Positions 6,430-11,926 of a stretch of DNA of 11,926 nt are shown here, one piece after another (the stretch's first letter is position 1; each line of letters starts with the position of its first letter). The notes beneath the pieces are model-generated. The model was not told where the DNA came from and searched no databases. It saw nothing but the letters and a program-made list of their open reading frames with translations. Source of the DNA: JBBSQE01 sp038258095 (GTDB taxonomy: Bacteria; Actinomycetota; Thermoleophilia; Solirubrobacterales; 70-9); contig JBBSQE010000087.1 in assembly GCA_038258095.1 (NCBI GenBank), forward strand, positions 1 through 11,926, given 5' to 3'. The position numbers and the translations under genes were made by a program.

Positions 6430-6601
6430 AGGACCTATCTCGTCAGGGGGGGGGGGTGCGCCCGGGGGACGCCATGACCGAGCGGGACGCCGCCGGGATG
6501 GTTGCCGCATGTCAGAGCCATGTGGGAGCCGGGTCGGTGGTGGATCCGTGAAGCGTCACGGCGGTCATCCGGGCGTGCGATCGCCTACCGAGATAGGTCC
6601 T
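6430..6601 (+). ncRNA. Candidate structured 5' leader (riboswitch-like) of the DUF255 gene
   Basis: A perfect 13-bp inverted repeat, AGGACCTATCTCG (6430-6442) and CGAGATAGGTCCT (6589-6601), closes a 146-nt interior. Inside, 6469-6480 pairs with 6562-6576 as ACGCC-ATGACCG / CGGTCAT-(3-nt bulge)-GGCGT, 12 further pairs. Branches: GCGG-GACG-CCGC (6482-6493), ATGGTT/AGCCAT (6498-6503 with 6516-6521, one G-U), and CCGTGA-AGCG-TCACGG (6546-6561), which abuts the inner helix. The outer helix ends one base before AAGG (6602-6605), the ribosome binding site of the gene starting at 6614, so opening or closing it could control translation. The fold is by eye. I do not recognise a known riboswitch class. 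A small transposable repeat with terminal inverted repeats is an alternative. Confidence 0.5.
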
Positions 6602-6613
6602 AAGGTGTCAGCG

Positions 6614-8591
<1,978 letters not shown>

Positions 8592-8605
<14 letters not shown>

Positions 8606-9101
8606 GCAGAGCAAGACGAGCGCAGGCAGCGTGGCGCGTAGCTACTTCGAGGCGATCTCCCGTCGCGACCTCGACGCGATGGTGGAGCACTGGGCGCCGG
8701 GTGGCAGCGGCTACATCCACGGGATGGTCAACGTAACCGTCCCCTACACCTACCGGCCCTGGTTCCAGAGCCTCTTCGACGCCTTTCCCGACTGGCGCTT
8801 CGAGGTCCTCGACTTGGTCTCCGAGGGCGAGCTGGCGGCCGTTCGCTGGCGTGCGCGTGCGACCTTCTCGGGTGAGGGGCGCTTTGAGGGGCTCGAGCCG
8901 AACGGCGCCGCGATCGAGACCGAGGGCTGTGACGTCCTCACCGTGCGCGACGGCCTGATCCAGAGCAACTACGCCTACACCAACGGGATGGAGCTGTCTC
9001 GCCGGCTCGGGGTGCTGCCCGCGGCCGGATCCGCCCAGGAGAAGGCGATGCTCGGAGCGCTCAACCTGAAGACGAGGATCGCCGCCAGGTTTCGTCGCTG
9101 A
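8592..9101 (+). CDS. SnoaL-like / NTF2-fold ester cyclase-type protein
   Basis: 169 residues with the layout of the SnoaL-like polyketide cyclase superfamily: an N-terminal helix with SYFEAISRRDLDAMVEHWAP (about 18-37), a loop YIHGMVNV, PWFQSLFDAFPDWRFEVLDL (about 56-75), a beta sheet GELAAVRWRARATFSGE (79-95), the GLEPNGAAIETEGCDVLTVR stretch (101-120), and DGLIQSNYAYTNGMELSRRL (121-140). Family members bind or isomerise small hydrophobic molecules in a cone-shaped pocket; the ligand here cannot be told. The start overlaps the DUF255 gene by 14 nt and has a strong AGGAGG (8579-8584) with a 7-nt spacer inside that gene, so the two are made from one transcript. The stop lies 23 nt from the convergent methyltransferase gene. 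Confidence 0.85.
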
Positions 9102-9124
9102 GGGTCGCCGGGCGCTGAGAGGCC

Positions 9125-9706
9125 TTAGCGTCGGGAGGGCCGCGTTTCGGTTCCGCGCGGCACGCCGAGGAAGCGCGGAACCGTCGCGCAGTAGCGCCGG
9201 TAGCGGTCCCCGAATGCCCTCCTCAGATGGGGCTCCTCGATCGCTGTCACCCAGAACCAAAGCCCGGCCGCGAAGAGGATTGAGAGACCCAGGACGAGAC
9301 CGGAGCGGGCGAGCACGCCGATTCCCGCCAGGACGAGGACGAGGCCGATGTACTGCGGGTTGCGGGTGACGCGGTAGACACCGCCCTCGATGAGCCAGCC
9401 GCGCTGCACTCCATAGAGCCTCGCAGAGGAGCCGAAGAGTCGCGCAGCACTCCCGGCCAGCACCAGACCGGCGAGCAGCACCACGGCGCCGGCGGCGGTC
9501 GTCGCCACGAGCGGCGCTCCGATCGGGAGGGGCCTGAAGGCGAGAGCGACTGCGGTCAGCGCCCCTGACAGTAGGTAGAGCGATGTGATCCCGGCGGCGG
9601 TCGCCGGCGAGAGCTCGTCCGAACGGGCCCACTCCCTCCGGGCGCGGCACGCGACCAACGCGAGGTCGATGGCCGCCAGGGCCAGGAGTGCGAGAAAGGC
9701 GATCAT
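9125..9706 (-). CDS. Integral membrane methyltransferase, ICMT/PEMT type
   Basis: 193 residues with about five hydrophobic segments (about 1-20, 38-58, 64-86, 118-136, 138-156). The C-terminal half carries the family signature: GGVYRVTRNPQYIGLVLVLA (108-127), with RNPQY replacing the usual RHPxY, and EEPHLRRAFGDRYRRYCATV (157-176), with the Glu pair and FGxxYxxY that bind S-adenosylmethionine. Bacterial members (isoprenylcysteine carboxyl methyltransferase-like, phospholipid N-methyltransferase-like) methylate lipid-associated substrates; the substrate is unknown. I chose ATG 9706 rather than a longer frame reaching 10156, because the extension is only the shadow of the phzF-like gene. The start overlaps the phzF-like stop as ATGA and has no good Shine-Dalgarno, so translation probably depends on coupling. 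Confidence 0.87.
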   Translation of the reverse strand: MIAFLALLALAAIDLALVACRARREWARSDELSPATAAGITSLYLLSGALTAVALAFRPLPIGAPLVATTAAGAVVLLAGLVLAGSAARLFGSSARLYGVQRGWLIEGGVYRVTRNPQYIGLVLVLAGIGVLARSGLVLGLSILFAAGLWFWVTAIEEPHLRRAFGDRYRRYCATVPRFLGVPRGTETRPSRR

Positions 9707-10389
9707 CGGGCGGTCACCGCGTTGAACTCCCTGCGCTCCTCGAGCACCACGAGCCCCCCTACCTCCGCCCTGCCCGCGCCGAGGGGCCGGGCCACGAGCT
9801 GCGATCCACGCCCCTGCGTAATCGTGACCTCCCGCCCGAGCCGCTCGGCGAGCATGATCGCCGCCGAGCCCGTGGCCTCGTCCTCCCCGATGCCGTCGTC
9901 GAGCGACCAGCACCGCGAGCGGACCTTTCCTTCGGCCTCGTCGGCCCACGCCCAGCAGTAGACGAGAGTCTCGCCCGCTGGAGGCCCGGTGAGCCGATCG
10001 ACCTCGGCCGCGTCCCCGAACTCGATCAACTCCCATGGCGGCGACCACCCGGCCGGAGCCGCCACGAAGGTGAGCTCGCCCTCTCGCCGGACCGCGACGT
10101 CGCCGGCGAGGGGACGCAGGACCCCAGCCTCCACACCCTCCTGCGCCAGCAGCCACGCGGTGCCGACCGTTGGGTGACCGGCGAAGGGAAGCTCGTACCC
10201 GGGCGTGAAGATCCGCATCTGAGCGGTTTCGCGGTCATCGACGAACACCGTCTCGCTGAACCCGAGCTCGGTCGCCGCGCGCTGGCGATCGGCCTCGGGG
10301 ACCGCGCTGCCGTCGAGGAAGACTCCCAGCGGGTTGCCGTGAGCCCCATCGTCGCCTGTGAAAACGCGCAGGACGTGCAGGTCGGTCAC
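9703..10389 (-). CDS. PhzF family isomerase/epimerase-like protein
   Basis: 228 residues, compact compared with the roughly 260-300 usual for PhzF proteins. N-terminal half: LRVFTGDDGAHGNPLGVFLD (7-26), ELGFSETVFV (41-50) with Glu46 matching the catalytic Glu45 of PhzF, MRIFTPGYELPFAGHPTVGT (58-77). C-terminal half: IGEDEATGSAAIMLAERLG (167-185), with Asp170 at the conserved acidic position before the ATGSA loop, and TQGRGSQLVARPL (191-203). PhzF-type enzymes isomerise small metabolites by proton transfer; the substrate here is unknown. Start is GTG 10389. Only 28 nt follow the glnA stop, so it is probably in the glnA transcript, and it overlaps the methyltransferase start. The shortening seems to lie in the linker around residues 110-165. 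Confidence 0.9.
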   Translation of the reverse strand: MTDLHVLRVFTGDDGAHGNPLGVFLDGSAVPEADRQRAATELGFSETVFVDDRETAQMRIFTPGYELPFAGHPTVGTAWLLAQEGVEAGVLRPLAGDVAVRREGELTFVAAPAGWSPPWELIEFGDAAEVDRLTGPPAGETLVYCWAWADEAEGKVRSRCWSLDDGIGEDEATGSAAIMLAERLGREVTITQGRGSQLVARPLGAGRAEVGGLVVLEERREFNAVTAR

Positions 10390-10417
10390 CCGCGGCGCTC
10401 TCGCCGGCGGTCCATCC

Positions 10418-11773
10418 TCAGAGGACCGGCAGGAAGTTCTCGATCTCGTAGGGGGTCACCTGGACGCGGTAGTCGTCCCACTCCTGGCGCTTGATCTCGA
10501 CGAAGCGGCGGAATGTGTGCTCCCCGAGCGTCCTCAGGACCAACTCGGACTCGGCCGCGACCTCGATCGCCTCGCCGAGAGTGGCCGGGAGTTGCTCGAT
10601 CCCGCGTTGCGTGCGCTCCTCCGGTGAGAGGTGGTAGAGGTTCTGCTCCATCGGCTCGGGCAGCTCGTAGCCCTTCTCGATGCCCTCGAGGCCCGCCTGG
10701 AGCATGCCCGCGAAGCAGAGATAGGGGTTACAGGCGGGGTCGGGGCAGCGCAGCTCGGTGCGGGTCGCCCCCTCCTTGCCGGGGTGATAGAGCGGGACGC
10801 GGATCAGCGCCGACCGGTTGCGGCGCGACCAGGCCAGATAGACCGGGGCCTCATAGCCGGGAACCAGCCGCTTGTAGGAGTTGACCCACTGGGCGAACAG
10901 CGGAGAGATCTCCCGGGCGTGGCGCAGCTGGCCGGAGATGAACGCCTTGGCCGTGCCGGAGAGGAAGTACTGGTCGTCGGGGTCATAGAAGGCGTTGCGG
11001 CCGTCCTTTGCGAGGGACTGGTGGACGTGCATGCCGGAGCCGTTCTCTCCGAAGAGCGGCTTCGGCATGAAGGTCGCGTGCCAGCCGTACTTCATCGCGT
11101 ACTCCTTGACGACGATGCGGTAGGTCATGCAGTCGTCAGCCATCTCGAGCGCGTTCTTGTAGCGCATGTCGACCTCGTGCTGGGAGGGGCCGACCTCGTG
11201 GTGGGTGTACTCGACGTGGATGCCGAGCTTCTCGAGGGCGAGCACGGTCTCCCGCCGCACGTCGGACCCGGCGTCGAGGGTCGTGAGGTCGAAGTAGCCG
11301 CCCTCGTCGAGGACCTTGGGCGGGCGTCCACGCTTGGGCTTCGCGGATTCGAAGTAGTAGTACTCGAGCTCCGGCCCCACGTTGTAGGCCTCGAATCCCA
11401 TGTCCTCGGCCCGCTTCATCGCGCGACGCAGGATGTAGCGAGGGTCGCCCTCGTATGCATCTCCACCGGGGACGCGGACGTCGCAGAACATCCGGGCGAC
11501 CGTGTTCTTCTCCTCCGGGCGCCACGGAATCAGATCAAAGGTAGTCGGGTCCGGCATGGCGATCATGTCCGACTCCTCGATCGGGTTGAACCCGGTGATG
11601 GAGCTGCCGTCGAAGCCCATGCCCCCCTCGAAGGCGTCCTCGAGCTCCTCCGCGTTGATCGAAAAGCTCTTCAGCTGCCCGAGGACATCGGTGAACCAGA
11701 GCCGCACGAAGCGGACGTCGCGATCCTTGACGGTCTTCAGCACGTCAGCGGAGGTTCGATCTCGATCTGCCAT
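10418..11773 (-). CDS. glnA: Glutamine synthetase, type I (alpha-like)
   Basis: Makes glutamine from glutamate, ammonia and ATP; a cytosolic dodecamer. 451 residues. Motifs: GFDGSSITGF (53-62) with the catalytic Asp of the beta-grasp domain, NVGPELEYYYF (131-141) with Glu135/Glu137, HHEVGPSQHEVD (191-202), NGSGMHVHQSL (244-254), the Arg-rich RNRSALIRVP (318-327), and TRTELRCPDPACNPYL (337-352). Length and the stretch GIEQLPATL (391-399) after the tyrosine loop fit the short GSI-alpha class. A tyrosine (380, NLYHLSPEE) is nonetheless at the position adenylylated in GSI-beta, and the Arg that mediates glutamine feedback in B. subtilis (Arg62) is not seen in GFNPIEESD. Loop 146-153 (KRGRPPK) is unusually basic. 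Start ATG 11773 lacks a clear Shine-Dalgarno. First gene of a glnA - phzF-like - methyltransferase group. Confidence 0.96.
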   Translation of the reverse strand: MADRDRTSADVLKTVKDRDVRFVRLWFTDVLGQLKSFSINAEELEDAFEGGMGFDGSSITGFNPIEESDMIAMPDPTTFDLIPWRPEEKNTVARMFCDVRVPGGDAYEGDPRYILRRAMKRAEDMGFEAYNVGPELEYYYFESAKPKRGRPPKVLDEGGYFDLTTLDAGSDVRRETVLALEKLGIHVEYTHHEVGPSQHEVDMRYKNALEMADDCMTYRIVVKEYAMKYGWHATFMPKPLFGENGSGMHVHQSLAKDGRNAFYDPDDQYFLSGTAKAFISGQLRHAREISPLFAQWVNSYKRLVPGYEAPVYLAWSRRNRSALIRVPLYHPGKEGATRTELRCPDPACNPYLCFAGMLQAGLEGIEKGYELPEPMEQNLYHLSPEERTQRGIEQLPATLGEAIEVAAESELVLRTLGEHTFRRFVEIKRQEWDDYRVQVTPYEIENFLPVL

Positions 11774-11926
11774 GCGGCAACGATAGGCGATGCGGGTGAA
11801 CCAAAGGTGCTTGCGATTGCGTAGTAAGGGGTACTCGCGGAGCCCGAGACAGGGCTTGTAAGAGGCGCCCCGAGTGGGTAAGCTTACGTCTCGTAAGTAA
11901 CCCGCATAAAGTAAAGCGAGGCCGCA
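11774..11926 (-). promoter_or_regulatory. glnA upstream region with clustered GTAAG/CTTAC motifs
   Basis: About 150 nt upstream of glnA to the window edge. On the plus strand GTAAG occurs at 11824, 11858, 11878 and 11893, with CTTAC at 11883: five copies in about 75 nt. A small inverted repeat AGCCC/GGGCT (11841-11845 with 11852-11856) lies between them. A minus-strand pairing of TTTATG (-35-like) with TAAGCT (-10-like) 18 nt apart spans the palindrome, but this is a weak match. No Shine-Dalgarno precedes the glnA ATG. Confidence 0.45.
11876..11903. promoter_or_regulatory. Operator-like palindrome upstream of glnA
   Basis: CTTACG (11883-11888), TCT, CGTAAG (11892-11897) is an exact 6-bp inverted repeat with a 3-nt centre. 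It is flanked by GGGT (11876-11879) and ACCC (11900-11903), which also pair, giving a nearly symmetric 28-bp site. Such dyads suit a dimeric regulator. Glutamine synthetase genes in Actinomycetota are commonly controlled by GlnR- or AmtR-type regulators, but this site does not clearly match the GlnR or AmtR consensus I know. Confidence 0.5.

Noticed and set aside
6469..6540. Possible cobalamin or c-di-GMP riboswitch, given the neighbouring EAL gene
   Set aside because: The diagnostic cores (B12 box; GEMM GACGCAAAGCC-type core and GAAA tetraloop) are not present. Only short GC-rich strings such as AGCCGGGTCGG look similar.
6531..6561. T-box-like stretch (GGTGGATCCGTG) before the DUF255 gene
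   Set aside because: Only a loose match to the conserved T-box sequence, no specifier stem, and the downstream gene is not an aminoacyl-tRNA synthetase, amino-acid biosynthesis or transport gene.
6430..6601. Reading the 13-bp inverted repeat as the ends of a MITE
   Set aside because: Not excluded, but there is no obvious target-site duplication outside the repeats, and the internal paired helices and position at the RBS fit a leader RNA better.
9707..10156. N-terminal extension of the methyltransferase frame to 10156
   Set aside because: It overlaps the phzF-like gene entirely, is Gly/Arg-rich shadow sequence, and the ATG at 9706 begins a proper first membrane segment.
10631..11824. 397-codon plus-strand frame opposite glnA
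   Set aside because: Antisense shadow of glnA with repetitive Val/Leu/Glu/Asp composition and no family signature.

Overview
The window reads as chromosomal DNA from a high-GC Actinomycetota bacterium. A member of class Thermoleophilia is my best guess, but this is inference from gene content only. The supporting signs are strong G/C preference at third codon positions, GTG and TTG starts, GTP-type PEP carboxykinase, a DUF4333 lipoprotein and a short type I glutamine synthetase. I see no phage, IS transposase, CRISPR, tRNA or rRNA.

Left part (1-5552): the 5' part of pckG (minus strand, cut by the window edge) and a small DUF4333 lipoprotein gene (minus) lie opposite a plus-strand carbon-metabolism cluster. 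The cluster holds a divergent SucC-type ATP-grasp beta subunit, a doubtful 54-codon ORF that fills the gap exactly, a SucD-type alpha subunit, a one-cluster ferredoxin, and, after a 325-nt gap, an AMP-forming acyl-CoA synthetase. Two different kinds of acyl-CoA synthetase plus a ferredoxin suggest activation or energy-conserving hydrolysis of a carboxylic acid with a redox step. The substrate cannot be read from the sequence.

Middle (5549-6613): an EAL-domain (c-di-GMP phosphodiesterase) reading frame converges on the acyl-CoA synthetase gene. It keeps its catalytic residues but has no usable start codon in front of the EAL motif. Next comes a 172-nt segment closed by a perfect 13-bp inverted repeat with further nested helices. 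It ends exactly at the ribosome binding site of the next gene and looks like a structured RNA leader.

Right part (6614-11926): a CHWC thioredoxin-fold DUF255 protein (YyaL type) overlaps a SnoaL-like gene on the plus strand. Facing them on the minus strand is a compact group, glnA - phzF-like - ICMT-like methyltransferase, with a 28-nt gap and then a 4-nt overlap. The glnA upstream region carries a CTTACG/CGTAAG palindrome within a cluster of GTAAG motifs, a plausible nitrogen-regulator site.

The observations most worth following are the leader RNA candidate at 6430-6601, the 50-bp imperfect palindrome at 4013-4062, the start-less EAL gene, the divergent SucCD-ferredoxin set and the glnA operator-like region.
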